A DNA stretch of 64,000 nucleotides from Pythium myriotylum (GCA_023091665.1 JALJCQ010000027.1:744001-808000), one strand, 5' to 3'; numbered from the stretch's first letter, positions 51,787 to 62,205 are shown. Program-made: numbers and translations. The notes: a model not told the origin generated them from the sequence alone.

Positions 51787-54153
51787 ATGAAGGTCGAGAT
51801 CGATGGGCTCGAAGTCGTCTTCCCGTACGAGCGCATGTACGCGGAGCAGCTGCAGTACATGCGCGAGCTCAAGCGCGCGCTGGACGCGCAGGGCCACTGC
51901 ATGCTGGAGATGCCCACGGGCACGGGCAAGACCGTCTCGCTGCTCTCGCTCGTGCTCGCCTACAAGCACGCCCATCCGACGGCCGGCAAGCTCATCTACT
52001 GCACGCGCACGGTGCCCGAGATGGCCAAGTGTGTCGAGGAGCTCAAGCACCTCATGGAGTACCGCCGACAGTACTACGGCGACCAGCACAAGCTCACGGC
52101 CGTCTGCCTCAGCTCGCGACGCAACATGTGCGTCCACCCGCGCGTGATGGCCAACGCCGACGGCGAGGCTGTCGACGGCCAGTGCCGACAAATGACAGCG
52201 TCCTGGGTGCGCGCACGTGCCGCGGCCGCCAAGGAGCCAGCCCAAGAGCCGGTCCAGGACGTCGAGCTCTGCTCGTTCTACGAAAACTACGAGTCCCGCA
52301 AGAGCGACGAGACCGTGCTCGCGCCCGGCATCTACTCCATGGACGACCTCAAGGAGCTCGGTCGGAAGAAGGGCTGGTGCCCGTATTTCCTCACGCGATA
52401 CGTCGTGACGTTCGCCGACGTGGTCGTGTACAACTACCAGTACATGCTGGACCCCAAGGTCAGCAATATGGTCTCGAGATCCTTCGAGAAAGAGAGTATC
52501 GTGGTCTTTGACGAGGCCCACAACATTGATAACGTTTGCATTGAAGCGTTGTCCGTGGAACTCGACCGCCGCGCGCTCGACCGTGCCTCCCGCAATCTCA
52601 CGACAATCAGCACCCAGGTAAACAAGATGAAACAGGCCGACAAGTCGCGGCTCGACGCAGAGTACAGACGCCTCGTAGAGGGCTTGCGCTCCAGCGGCGC
52701 AGTGGTTGCCCCGACGTACGTGGACCCGCAGAGCAACCGCCCAATCGACACGACAAACGATATTCTCGCGGGAACGCCCGTGCTGCCCGACGACGTATTG
52801 GACGAAGCCATCCCGGGCAATATTCGTCGCGCCGAGCACTTTTTGGCTTTCATGCGACGACTCATTGAGTACCTGCGCACGCGAATCCGTGTGCGTAACG
52901 TCGAGTCAGAAACACCGCAGGCTTTCCTCCACCAACTCAACCAGTCGATTTCCATGGAGACCAAGCCCATGAAATTTTGCGCGACACGGCTCAACTCGCT
53001 CATGCGCACGCTCGAGATTACCAAGCTCGAAGAGTTCAACTCGCTCACGGCGGTCGCTGACTTTGCGACACTCGTAGCCACATATGCCGAAGGCTTTATG
53101 CTCATCATTGAGCCATTCGACGGCGCTTCAGGTGCGCTGGACCCGGTCTTGCAGCTCCAGTGTCTCGACGCCTCGCTCGCGATCCGCCCAGTGTTTGAAC
53201 GCTTTTCGAGCGTCATCATCACGAGTGGTACACTCTCACCCATCGACCTCTACCCTCGCCTGCTCAACTTCAATCCGGTGATCCGTGAGTCGCTGCCCAT
53301 GTCCGTGTACAGATCGTGTATTTGTCCGCTTGTTATCACGCGCGGTAGCGACCAGATGCCTGTGAGCACCAAGTTCGATCTGCGCGACGACATGTCGGTT
53401 GTGCGCAACTACGGCACGCTACTGCTCGAGATGGCGGCATGCACGCCCGACGGCATGGTCTGCTTCTTCCCATCCTACATGTACATGGAGAAGATCATCG
53501 GCCAGTGGGACTCGCTCGGCGTACTCAAGCGCGTGCTCAACTCCAAGCTTCTCTTCATCGAGACCAAGGACATTGTTGAGACAACGCTCGCACTCGACAA
53601 CTACAAGAAGGCGTGCGATTGCGGTCGAGGCGCCATCTTCTTCTCGGTTGCGCGAGGCAAAGTGGCTGAGGGCATCGATTTCGACCGCCACTACGGCCGC
53701 TGCGTCATCCTCTTCGGCATCCCCTTCCAGTACACGCTCTCCAACAAGTTGCGCGCGCGGCTCGAGTACCTGCGATACACACATCAGATCCGCGAGGGCG
53801 ACTTCCTCACGTTCGATGCACTGCGTCAGGCCGCGCAGTGTGCCGGCCGGGTGTTGCGCAGCAAGACAGACTACGGGCTCGTGATCTTTGCTGATTCACG
53901 ATACAACCGTTTGGACAAACGCACCAAGCTACCACCGTGGATTACGCAGTTCCTCGTGGATTCGCACCTAAACCTCTCGGTGGATATGGCCGTGTTCATG
54001 GCCAAGAAGTACCTCGCACTCATGGCGCAGCCCGTGGACGAGCACACCAACGTCAACTCGATCCTATTAGACACGGAAGGCGTCCAGAAGTGGCTCGGAC
54101 GCCACGCGATCAACAAGGATGGCGACGTCGACATGGGTAATGGTGTCCACTAG
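51787..54153 (+). CDS. ERCC2: XPD/ERCC2 DNA helicase, TFIIH subunit
   Basis: XPD (Rad3) is the 5'-3' helicase of TFIIH, needed for nucleotide excision repair and transcription initiation. The 788-residue product is close to the usual 760-780. It shows Walker A MPTGTGKT, the DEAH box VFDEAHNID, motif III-like SGTLSP, the Arg-containing motif VI QAAQCAGRVLRSKTDYG, and the Fe-S cluster cysteines in CLSSRRNMC, GQCRQ, ELCSFYEN and GWCPYF. The N-terminus VEIDGLEVVFPYERMYAEQL is typical. The insertion between the second and third cysteines is somewhat Ala/Glu-rich. No intron was seen. Confidence 0.97.
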   Translation: MKVEIDGLEVVFPYERMYAEQLQYMRELKRALDAQGHCMLEMPTGTGKTVSLLSLVLAYKHAHPTAGKLIYCTRTVPEMAKCVEELKHLMEYRRQYYGDQHKLTAVCLSSRRNMCVHPRVMANADGEAVDGQCRQMTASWVRARAAAAKEPAQEPVQDVELCSFYENYESRKSDETVLAPGIYSMDDLKELGRKKGWCPYFLTRYVVTFADVVVYNYQYMLDPKVSNMVSRSFEKESIVVFDEAHNIDNVCIEALSVELDRRALDRASRNLTTISTQVNKMKQADKSRLDAEYRRLVEGLRSSGAVVAPTYVDPQSNRPIDTTNDILAGTPVLPDDVLDEAIPGNIRRAEHFLAFMRRLIEYLRTRIRVRNVESETPQAFLHQLNQSISMETKPMKFCATRLNSLMRTLEITKLEEFNSLTAVADFATLVATYAEGFMLIIEPFDGASGALDPVLQLQCLDASLAIRPVFERFSSVIITSGTLSPIDLYPRLLNFNPVIRESLPMSVYRSCICPLVITRGSDQMPVSTKFDLRDDMSVVRNYGTLLLEMAACTPDGMVCFFPSYMYMEKIIGQWDSLGVLKRVLNSKLLFIETKDIVETTLALDNYKKACDCGRGAIFFSVARGKVAEGIDFDRHYGRCVILFGIPFQYTLSNKLRARLEYLRYTHQIREGDFLTFDALRQAAQCAGRVLRSKTDYGLVIFADSRYNRLDKRTKLPPWITQFLVDSHLNLSVDMAVFMAKKYLALMAQPVDEHTNVNSILLDTEGVQKWLGRHAINKDGDVDMGNGVH

Positions 54154-54339
54154 GCTAACAAGGTAATGGATATGTGATTTCTGGTTGGCACATTACCGTC
54201 TTGGTGTTGGATTTGTAGCGAATCGCCAGGGACTCGGCGGCACGGTCCCTAGCCCCTCAGGGGAGACGGCGAGGCTCTAACTGTCACTCCTGGTGTTCGT
54301 GTATGTCCCAGTTGGGCTATCAACAGTCTCGCAAGCGCG

Positions 54340-55179
54340 ATGAAGGCCTCAATAGACGTGCTCCGCGACGAATTGTTCCTGCGGCTCGTGCTGGAGTTGC
54401 AGCCGCACCTTGCGCGACCTGGAACGAGGCTGCAGGTCTGGGCGCAGGTTGCGGAGCAGACGAACAAGGCGAGTAAGGAGACGGTCTTTGGCTCACGTGA
54501 GGCTGCCAAGAACCGCCTGGTGTTTCTCAAAGCGGTTTTGGAAGACCCCGACCACGCGCTGCACAGCACTCTCTCGCGCGAGATGAGGGTCATGCTTGAG
54601 CAGATCCGCGGCGAACCCGGATGTGAAGAGACCTCAACATCGAGGCGCACACGTTCACACCGCGAGCTCACCACGAGCGATGAAGGGGGCGCTGAAGATA
54701 CCGCGAAGGCTTCGGAGGCCAAACGGAAGCGCCACCGTCTCGCGGCTCTGGATATCGACCAGGTCGAAACCCCGATGACCCGTGACCTCGTGCCCTTCGC
54801 GCCACCACCAGCCTCGCCTCGTGAGCTTCTCGATCGACAGCTCGGTGCACAGATCGAGCGGGATCACCAGTCTCGTCGTGAGCGAGAGCGTCTGCAGGAC
54901 GAGGTCAAAGAACTTCGTGTTGAGGCCAACAGTCGAGTCGCAGCACTCGAGCGCGACATCGCACTGCTTCGTGAATCCGTGGCACACACTCGACCGCTTG
55001 GAACATCGGAGCGCCAGGGCGTCACGTCGCTGCAGCTTCTGGAGCAGCAGCGACGGATTCTGGAGGAGATGAAGAAGGAGCAGGATGAGCGGCGCGAGCA
55101 GATGGCAGCTATCCTAGAGATGACAAAGGAGGCCATCGCGGACGCGCGAGGCCGTGGTCGCGACCCCACGACGGTATGA
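54340..55179 (+). CDS. Coiled-coil protein with possible Myb/SANT-like N-terminus
   Basis: The 279-residue product is not firmly recognised. The first 60 residues (for example RDELFLRLVLELQPHLARPG, then LQVWAQVAEQ) resemble the helix-rich Myb/SANT-like DNA-binding domains abundant in oomycetes and plants, but the match is loose. The middle is polar and includes a basic cluster (EAKRKRHR) that could be a nuclear signal. The C-terminal 100 residues form a coiled coil rich in Glu, Gln and Arg (RRILEEMKKEQDERREQM). A transcription-factor role is possible, not shown. The first ATG after the XPD 3' flank was used. Its stop codon is 73 bp from that of the convergent acetate kinase gene. Confidence 0.6.
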   Translation: MKASIDVLRDELFLRLVLELQPHLARPGTRLQVWAQVAEQTNKASKETVFGSREAAKNRLVFLKAVLEDPDHALHSTLSREMRVMLEQIRGEPGCEETSTSRRTRSHRELTTSDEGGAEDTAKASEAKRKRHRLAALDIDQVETPMTRDLVPFAPPPASPRELLDRQLGAQIERDHQSRRERERLQDEVKELRVEANSRVAALERDIALLRESVAHTRPLGTSERQGVTSLQLLEQQRRILEEMKKEQDERREQMAAILEMTKEAIADARGRGRDPTTV

Positions 55180-55252
55180 ATTCCATGGGGCTCGCAGTAG
55201 GTGTGAATACGAATACGTTTACAGTGATTCTCAGTCTCTGTGTCTCGTTTTC

Positions 55253-56548
55253 TTACTTCTGGAAGGCAATCTTAAACGTTTGCTCGGCGATGCTGAGCTC
55301 TTCATCCGTTGGGATCACGAGCACCTTGATACGCGAGCGCTCCGACTGGATCTCAGTCGGGCCGCCCCCGAGCGTTGAGAGCGCGTTCTTCTCGGCGTCC
55401 AACTCGATGCCGAGCGGGCTGAGGCCTCGGCAGACGCGCTCACGCACCATAGCCGAGTTCTCACCGATTCCTGCGGTGAAGACGATGGCGTCCACATCGC
55501 CGCCGAGCTCGAGAAGGTACGCGCCGAGGTACTTGCGCACACGGTGGCAGTAGACGTCGAGCGCGAGGTCGGCCTGCGGGTCCTGCTGCTGGCGGATGCG
55601 GTCCTGGATCTTGCGGATGTCGCTGTCACCGCAGATGCCCTGGAGCCCACTCTGCTTGTTGAGCAGCTTGTCAATCTGCGGCATGGTCATCTGCAGGTGC
55701 GACGAGAGGAAGTTGTGGAGCGCCGGGTCCACATCGCCACTGCGCGTGCCCATGACGAGGCCTTCGAGCGGCGTGAGCCCCATCGTCGTGTCAATACACT
55801 TGCCGTTCTGCAGCGCTGCCATGCTCGAGCCGTTGCCCAAGTGGCACGTGATGAAGTTGCTGCTCTCGAGCGGCTTGCCGAGGCGGTCGGCCGCCTTCTG
55901 GGCGACGAACTGGTGGCTCGTGCCGTGGAAGCCGTAGCGACGCACACCGTGCTGCTCGTAGAGCTCAAACGGCACAGCATAGGTGAACGCCTTGGGCGGC
56001 ATAGTCGCGTGGAAAGCCGTGTCGAAGACGCCAATCTGCGGGATCTTGTTGCCGAAGACCTCGGTCGCGACGTCAATGCCGAGCAAGTTGGCTGGATTGT
56101 GCAACGGTGCGAGCGGGATGTTCTCCTTGAGCGCATCGATCACGGGCGGCGTCAGCTTGGAGGCATCGTGGAACTTCTCTCCGCCGTGCACGACGCGGTG
56201 GCCGATCGCCTGGATGCCGTGGACGTCGCCTCCGAAGAATCGCTGGACGGCTTCCTCGAGCGCGGCGCGGTGCGTGGGCAGCGGCAGACGCAGCTCCTGC
56301 TTCTTGCTGCCGGCGTCCACGAGGTTCTGGTGCACGAGACGGCCGTCGGGCGACGAGGCGTTCGAGAGCTCGACGAGCCCCGTGAAGAGCGGCTGGCCCA
56401 CGCCCTGCGCCGGGTCGATCTCGAAGAGCTTGTACTTGAGCGTGGAGGAGCCGGCGTTGATGACGAGAAGGCTGGGCGAGGCGGCCGAGCGCGAGGACGA
56501 GAAGAGGCGGCGCAGCGGCGCGCGGCGCAGCAGAGTGGGCGCGAGCAT
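55253..56548 (-). CDS. ackA: Acetate kinase, probably mitochondrial
   Basis: Acetate kinase interconverts acetate plus ATP with acetyl phosphate plus ADP. The 431-residue product has a presequence-like N-terminus (MLAPTLLRRAPLRRLFSSSR), then LVINAGSSTLKYKLFE, the family signature VRRYGFHGTSHQFVA, GTRSGDVDP and the C-terminal TAGIGENSAMVRERVC. These cover the adenosine- and phosphate-binding residues and the catalytic Glu of the ASKHA fold. Bacterial in character, the enzyme is rare in eukaryotes but known from some oomycetes and fungi, where it is thought to work with phosphoketolase. The presequence suggests mitochondrial import. The ATG was chosen because the residues upstream do not resemble the family. 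Confidence 0.95.
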   Translation of the reverse strand: MLAPTLLRRAPLRRLFSSSRSAASPSLLVINAGSSTLKYKLFEIDPAQGVGQPLFTGLVELSNASSPDGRLVHQNLVDAGSKKQELRLPLPTHRAALEEAVQRFFGGDVHGIQAIGHRVVHGGEKFHDASKLTPPVIDALKENIPLAPLHNPANLLGIDVATEVFGNKIPQIGVFDTAFHATMPPKAFTYAVPFELYEQHGVRRYGFHGTSHQFVAQKAADRLGKPLESSNFITCHLGNGSSMAALQNGKCIDTTMGLTPLEGLVMGTRSGDVDPALHNFLSSHLQMTMPQIDKLLNKQSGLQGICGDSDIRKIQDRIRQQQDPQADLALDVYCHRVRKYLGAYLLELGGDVDAIVFTAGIGENSAMVRERVCRGLSPLGIELDAEKNALSTLGGGPTEIQSERSRIKVLVIPTDEELSIAEQTFKIAFQK

Positions 56549-56998
56549 GGCGAAGCGAAAGCGCGAGTGGCCGAGCCCGCGAGAAGCAGGAGCCAGCGGC
56601 GATGGGCGAATCCGGAAGCGCGTCTGTGACGTGGTGACGGAGCTCTTCAGCAGTGCGTATCTCTGGGGGAGCAGAGACACGCACCACACAAAAACGCCAC
56701 CTCGAAGTCACTCGAACGAGGGATGTTGAGGTACTGAAATAGGATGCTATGAGCAGCTACGATGGCGGTATTAAATTAAATCAGTACGGGTCCCATCATC
56801 GACCGGATTGCTTCGCGACGGATGATGCGCCACTGCTCGAAGGACGCGTCAACGGAGCTCTGCAGCGCGCTACTGCTTGTGCGTCCGTGCGCCTGATCCC
56901 TCCAATCGCGCGCTTCTTCAACGAGGCGACTGGCGGCCTTTGCAGGTTCATTCTGCAATCAGCGATCGCACTCACAAGTCTCTTCTCTCTCTTTTGAC
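56549..56998. promoter_or_regulatory. Divergent upstream region, acetate kinase / GH1 copy 1
   Basis: This 450-bp region carries promoters for the acetate kinase gene (minus) and the first GH1 gene (plus). No coding region or repeat is visible. Confidence 0.45.
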
Positions 56999-58426
56999 AT
57001 GTCGGACGGCTTCCTGCACTTCCCCGAGGGCTTCGTCTGGGGCATGTCCACGGCCGCATACCAGATCGAAGGCGCCACGAAGGAGGGCGGTCGCAGCGAC
57101 TCGATCTGGGATGTCTTCGCGCGTCTGCCGGGCAAAGTCAAGAATGGCGACACGGGCGACGTCGCGTGCGACCACTACCACCGCTACAAGGACGACATCC
57201 AGCTGCTCAAGAGCCTCGGCATCAAGCACTATCGTCTCTCCATCTCGTGGACGCGCATCATCCCCACGGGCGTCGGCGCCGTCAACGAGGAAGGCGTAGC
57301 GTTTTACAACGACCTCATCAACGAGCTACTGACCAACGGCATTGAGCCCATGGTCACAATCCTCCACTGTGACTGGCCCATGGTGCTGCAGCTTCAGTAC
57401 GACGGCTGGCTCGGAGGCGAGCACATGCAGGACGCCTTTGTCGCGTACGCTCGGGTGTGCTTCGAGCGCTTCGGCGACCGCGTCAAGAGCTGGCTCACCA
57501 TCAATGAGCCGTGGATCGTCGCGTTCCTCGGGCACGGTATCGGCGTCGCGCCACCTGCTCGCCGGCATAATGCCGACACGGAGCCCTACATTGCAACCCA
57601 TAACCTTTTGCTCGCCCACGCCAAAGCCGTCGACGTCTACCGCAGAGAGTTTAAGGAGATCCAGGGCGGCAAGATCGGGTTCCCGCTCGTCAGTGACTGG
57701 CGAAAGCCTAAGCCTTCCAACGACCCACAGGAGTTCCGCCGCAACGAGGAGGCTGCCGAGCGCGCACTCCTGTACTTGATCGCCTGGTTCGCCGATCCAC
57801 TTTACTTCGGTGACTACCCCGCTTTCATGCGTGAGCGTGCGGGTGATCGTCTCCCTCGCTTCACCGAAGACGAGAAGAAGTTGCTCAAGGGCAGCAACGA
57901 CTTCATGTCGCTCAACCACTATTCGACCGCCTTTGTAGAACCATCCGAGGCTTTCCTCAATGGTGAGACGCGGGAGACTGGCAAGGGAAGCGTGAGCTTT
58001 GACGAAGGCACCGTGATGTCGAGCAGCGACGAGTGGGCCAAGACCGATCTGGGCTGGGCGGTCGTGCCCGACGGCTTCGGCGAGATGCTGGAGTGGATCA
58101 GCAAGCGCTACAACCCTCCAGGAGGTATTTACGTGACGGAGAATGGCTGTGCGTGGGCAGGCAAGGACAAGCAGGAAGGCATCAATGACGGCTTCCGCGT
58201 CAACTTTTACAAGGGGTACATCTCGGCCATGCACGGCGCGATCCAACGCGGCGCCGATGTGCGAGGGTACTACTGCTGGTCCGCGCTAGACAACTTTGAG
58301 TGGGCTGAGGGTTATTCGAAGCGCTTTGGGCTCGTGTGGGTCGACTACGAGACGCAGGAGCGCACACCCAAGAAATCTGCACACTTCATCAGCGAAGTCG
58401 TGCGCGCCAACGCCGTGCCTATCTGA
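56999..58426 (+). CDS. GH1 beta-glucosidase, copy 1
   Basis: This glycoside hydrolase family 1 enzyme of 475 residues should cleave beta-glucosides by a retaining mechanism. It starts SDGFLHFPEGFVWGMSTAAY, with QIEGA binding the substrate glycone. The acid/base Glu170 sits in LTINEPW and the nucleophile Glu381 in YVTENGCAW, both intact. The usual HWDLP motif reads HCDWP here, so the otherwise conserved Trp is replaced by Cys, which may affect substrate binding. There is no signal peptide, so the enzyme is probably intracellular. A closely related tandem copy lies downstream. Specificity cannot be read from sequence. Confidence 0.93.
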   Translation: MSDGFLHFPEGFVWGMSTAAYQIEGATKEGGRSDSIWDVFARLPGKVKNGDTGDVACDHYHRYKDDIQLLKSLGIKHYRLSISWTRIIPTGVGAVNEEGVAFYNDLINELLTNGIEPMVTILHCDWPMVLQLQYDGWLGGEHMQDAFVAYARVCFERFGDRVKSWLTINEPWIVAFLGHGIGVAPPARRHNADTEPYIATHNLLLAHAKAVDVYRREFKEIQGGKIGFPLVSDWRKPKPSNDPQEFRRNEEAAERALLYLIAWFADPLYFGDYPAFMRERAGDRLPRFTEDEKKLLKGSNDFMSLNHYSTAFVEPSEAFLNGETRETGKGSVSFDEGTVMSSSDEWAKTDLGWAVVPDGFGEMLEWISKRYNPPGGIYVTENGCAWAGKDKQEGINDGFRVNFYKGYISAMHGAIQRGADVRGYYCWSALDNFEWAEGYSKRFGLVWVDYETQERTPKKSAHFISEVVRANAVPI

Positions 58427-59013
58427 GGTGGACGGAGACACCCGAGGGGCCAAGTTCGTAGCGAGAGATTCCTAGTGGCTTGCAGTTAGTAAGAGCCAAT
58501 ACATGTACATCGCCTGATGCATAAACGCAGTGTTCAGCTTCTGGTCACCACAAATGCAGATCGTTGGTGAGCACTTCCATAAGACTGGAATGAGCCCAGA
58601 GGAGGCACTTGAGCTCCCCCAATGAGTCCATGACCCAGTTGGCCGTAGCACCAGCGATCTTGAACGACGTGAAGATGGGTGAGAGGCCCATCCAGAGAGT
58701 TGGGAGGCGTGGATGGTGAGCCGATGATCCGTTCATGGCCGTCAACTCGAGAGCATCCCCACAAGGAGATTATGCCCAACTGCAACGTCTCGATTGGTGA
58801 CAAATCGTATTTTCAGCCAATCAGATCAATAATTCAATGTGATCGGTGGTAGCAGACTCTGTCACCATCACTCCTTCGGAGCTCCTCAACAGGACCTGAT
58901 CCAACAATGGCGCGTCAACTGGACTCGACTCCAGATGCCGATGACGCTGTCTTCTCTTCCGCGGAGCTCAACTTCTTCATTCGGCAACTCGCTCTCCGCT
59001 GCACAAGAGCCCC
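58427..59013. other. Intergenic region between GH1 copies, with a possible small open frame
   Basis: This region separates the two GH1 genes. A 66-codon frame on the minus strand (58745-58545), with LWMGLSPIFTSFKIAGATAN, has a protein-like composition but no known family, and is left uncalled. A TCACTCC initiator-like motif lies near 58867. Nothing else was recognised. Confidence 0.45.
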
Positions 59014-60435
59014 ATGACCCAAGAACTCCGCTTCCCCGACGGCTTCATCTGGGGCGCCGCCACGGCCGCCTACCAGATCGAAGGCGCGACCAACGAAGGC
59101 GGCCGCGGCGACTGCGTCTGGGACGCCTTCTCGCGCACGCCCGGCAAGACGCGCAATGGTGAGACGGGCGCCGTCGCGTGCGACCACTACCACCGCTACA
59201 AGGAGGACATCCAGCTCATGAAGAGCCTCGGGCTCAAGCACTACCGCTTCTCGATCGCCTGGCCGCGTATCATCCCCGCCGGCGTGGGCGAAGTGAACGA
59301 AGAAGGCGTTGCATTCTACAACGACCTCATCAACGAGCTGCTGGCTAATGGTATCGAGCCACTGGCGACGCTCTTCCACTGGGATCTGCCCCTCGGCCTG
59401 CAGACGCAATACGATGGCTGGCTCGGCGGAGAGTTTATCCAAGACGCGTTCACAAAGTACGCACGGGTATGCTTTGAGCGCTTTGGTGATCGTGTCAAGA
59501 CCTGGCTCACGATTAATGAACCGTGGATCATCTCCCTCCTGGGCTACGGGTGGGGCTTCTTGGCTCCCGGTCGCAGCCACAATGGCCACATTGAGCCCTA
59601 CATCTGCGGTCACAACCTTCTCCTTGGGCACGCCAAGGCCGTCGATCTTTACCGCAAAGAGTTTAAGGAAGTCCAGGGCGGCCGCATTGGCATCACGCTT
59701 AACGTCGACTGGAGTGAACCCAAGCCGTCAGAAGATCCTCAGGAGTTCAAGCGCAACCAAGAAGCTGCCGAGCGCGCGTTGGCGTTCTGCGCCGGCTGGT
59801 TCGGTAGTCCGATCTACAAAGGAGATTACCCAGACGTTATGAAGGAGCGAGTTGGCGATCGCCTTCCTCAGTTTACAGACGACGAGAAGAAACTTCTGCG
59901 AAACAGCAGCGACTTCCTAGGTCTCAACTCGTACAGCACACGGTACGCATTCCCGTCGGCGGCTTTCCTTAGTGGAGCTGCCCCAGAGGGCAAGAGCAGT
60001 TACAACCACGACAGTGGTGTGGATACCTCGTTGGACGAAGCGTGGGAGCGGACGGACGTCAACTGGGCGGTCTACCCAGACGGTTTTGGCAAGTTGCTCG
60101 TGTGGCTGACCAAGGAATTCCAGCCAGAAGGAGGGATCCTAGTGACTGAGAACGGTTGTGCGTGGGCTGGCAAGAACCGTGAAGAATCGATCAACGATGA
60201 CTTCCGCGTCGAGTTTTACCGCAAGTACCTCGTAGCGTTGCACTCGGCTATCCAGAGTGGCGCAGACGTACGTGGCTACTATGCATGGTCGTTCATGGAC
60301 AACTACGAGTGGTCGCAGGGTTACTCCAAGCGGTTCGGTCTCGTCTACGTCGACTATGAAACTCAGGAGCGAGTGCCCAAGAAGTCTGCGCTCGCTTATA
60401 GCGAGATCATTCGGAAAAACGCCGTGCTCGGATAA
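59014..60435 (+). CDS. GH1 beta-glucosidase, copy 2
   Basis: This 473-residue tandem paralogue has the canonical GH1 sequence LRFPDGFIWGAATAAYQIEG, the intact FHWDLPLGLQ motif, the acid/base Glu169 in LTINEP and the nucleophile Glu379 in LVTENGCAW. No signal peptide is seen. It resembles copy 1 along its whole length but is more typical of the family at the glycone-binding motif, so the two may have different specificity or activity. The ATG at 59014 is the first in the frame and matches the start of copy 1. Confidence 0.94.
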   Translation: MTQELRFPDGFIWGAATAAYQIEGATNEGGRGDCVWDAFSRTPGKTRNGETGAVACDHYHRYKEDIQLMKSLGLKHYRFSIAWPRIIPAGVGEVNEEGVAFYNDLINELLANGIEPLATLFHWDLPLGLQTQYDGWLGGEFIQDAFTKYARVCFERFGDRVKTWLTINEPWIISLLGYGWGFLAPGRSHNGHIEPYICGHNLLLGHAKAVDLYRKEFKEVQGGRIGITLNVDWSEPKPSEDPQEFKRNQEAAERALAFCAGWFGSPIYKGDYPDVMKERVGDRLPQFTDDEKKLLRNSSDFLGLNSYSTRYAFPSAAFLSGAAPEGKSSYNHDSGVDTSLDEAWERTDVNWAVYPDGFGKLLVWLTKEFQPEGGILVTENGCAWAGKNREESINDDFRVEFYRKYLVALHSAIQSGADVRGYYAWSFMDNYEWSQGYSKRFGLVYVDYETQERVPKKSALAYSEIIRKNAVLG

Positions 60436-60591
60436 CGCTTTTTCAAGTGAACGAATCGCGCAAGGCGCAGTTTTGTTGGTGTTTGCAGCGGTTGATCAGG
60501 TAACGCTTCTATTAATACCAGTAATGGATTCTCATGTATTTCTCCAGTATCGGATCGTGTCGGTGCTTTCCCATCCTACCACTTGGCCGTC

Positions 60592-62179
60592 ATGCGGTCA
60601 ACTCAAATCCGCCTTGCGCCAATTGGCCCGCAGATCCATCCGCCCAATCGAAACGCGCTTCGTGTCAATGCTCGATTGCCCTCGACACCTCTGCGGTACT
60701 CGGTTGCTAAGTTCAAGGCTCTGGACACTTACTGCGATCAGGTATCGCACTGCCGTGTCATGTTTGAGCTCATCATCTCCCCGCTGCCTGGCTTGCTCGC
60801 CGCTGTGGTCCCCGCTCTCTTCCCGCTCCAGGACCCTCAACTAGGCTACAACCTCGCGTACTTCTGCCACGCCGGATTAATTGACTTTGTGTGCGGCGTT
60901 GGAATCATGGTCATTTGGCTGTCGGTGGCCAATGTGCCAACGACGATCTACTCTCGACGACAGGTCATCATGGTGAGCGCCGTGAACGTGGCACTTCACC
61001 TACCACTGCTGTACGCGACTGCCCGCTTTTGGCGATATCCCATCCCGTTCGCGTGGGTACTCTTCGCCTGCGTGTTTCTCCTCACGATGCCAGTCGCTCA
61101 CATCCTCGTGCTGCGTTCCGCGGTCTGGCGCCAGCAAGAGCTGGTCAATGCATTTCGCACCTACGCGCCGACGATGCTCTTTCAAAGCTCTCAAATTGTG
61201 TTCTACCCATGTTTCTCGCTGCTTTTCGACCACGTGGGTGAGACCTGGCGCGTCGTCCTCACAATCGTCTTCCCGCTCGCGAAAACCCTCTTGAAGGTCA
61301 CACTGCAGCGACTTGCACGCCATTTAGACGACCACAGTGCCGAGACAGCTGTGTGCGGGATCGAGATCAGCGCGTCGCTGTATCAGTCCATGATCCTCCA
61401 GACGTCACCGAGCCCTCTGGCTATGGCCTTTATCATGGGAATCGATCTTCTACAGGGCGTGATCATGATAAAGTGGTTCCTCGACAAGCACGCACACATA
61501 GAAATCTCCACTCTCTCGGGTGGATTGATCATCGATGCCGCGAGGTTACTGATGAGTGAGAATGATGTCGAGTCACGGTTCGAGCCGGCTCCACCGTTGG
61601 CAAAAGGATCCACGTTGCGGTTTCCATCGCTCCCTGGAAACCGTATCGTGACATTCCGAGGACGCAGTCTCAGCGTCACGCGCCTCGAGCAAAGTCTCAT
61701 CTTGCAGCATGCTTTGGAGACTGTATTTATCGCCGAAGAGGTTTTGCTCATCGAATACATCGAGGTGATGGTGCCGGTGGTCTACTCGCTCTTTCTCGCT
61801 CTCACAGCGCGACTCAAGACGTCTCAGTTCAACCCACGGCTGCAAGGCTTTTACGAACGTGACGGTCGCTTCTTACTCAACGCGCTTGCGTCCACATGGC
61901 TCTACGCCGCGCTGCAGGCCGCGTCGCTTGTGGCAATGCACGTTGTTTGTAAGAGACGGTACGGCATCTCTGGCATGCAACAGCTCGCATTTGTGCTCGA
62001 GCGCCACCGCCCGGCGATCATCGGCAAGCTCATTGTGTGGATGCCCTTCATCCTCCACTTTACGCTCGTCCAATACGGTAGGTCTCCTGTGCGCCTCGGT
62101 AAGACGGCACTTAGTGAGACTGAATCTCATTTGCGAATTTCCAGGCGTTGACTTCTCTTTTCGTTTCGATTATACCTAG
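60592..62179 (+). CDS. Multi-pass membrane protein of an oomycete-type family
   Basis: The protein has about nine or ten hydrophobic segments, for example VRFELIISPLPGLLAAVVPA-like near residue 60, GVGIMVIWLSVANVP, WVLFACVFLLTMPVAHILV, and C-terminal helices near WMPFILHFTLVQYG. The last exon is short: exon 1 is 60592-62077 and exon 2 is 62145-62179, with a 67-bp intron (GTAGGT to TTTCCAG), giving 506 residues ending VDFSFRFDYT. Related multi-pass proteins with this architecture form a large family in oomycetes; their function is unknown. The first ATG is at 60592 (the frame opens upstream only with TTG). It is convergent with the NYN/CSD gene, with 26 bp between stop codons. Confidence 0.75.
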
Positions 62180-62205
62180 ACTACTCGTATTGCCTAGATC
62201 CATAC

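Noticed and set aside
51742..52839. 365-codon minus-strand frame over XPD
   Set aside because: It is antisense to the conserved XPD helicase and has no protein-like conservation.
55544..56629. 361-codon plus-strand frame over acetate kinase
   Set aside because: It is antisense to a firm enzyme gene, with highly charged, low-information composition.
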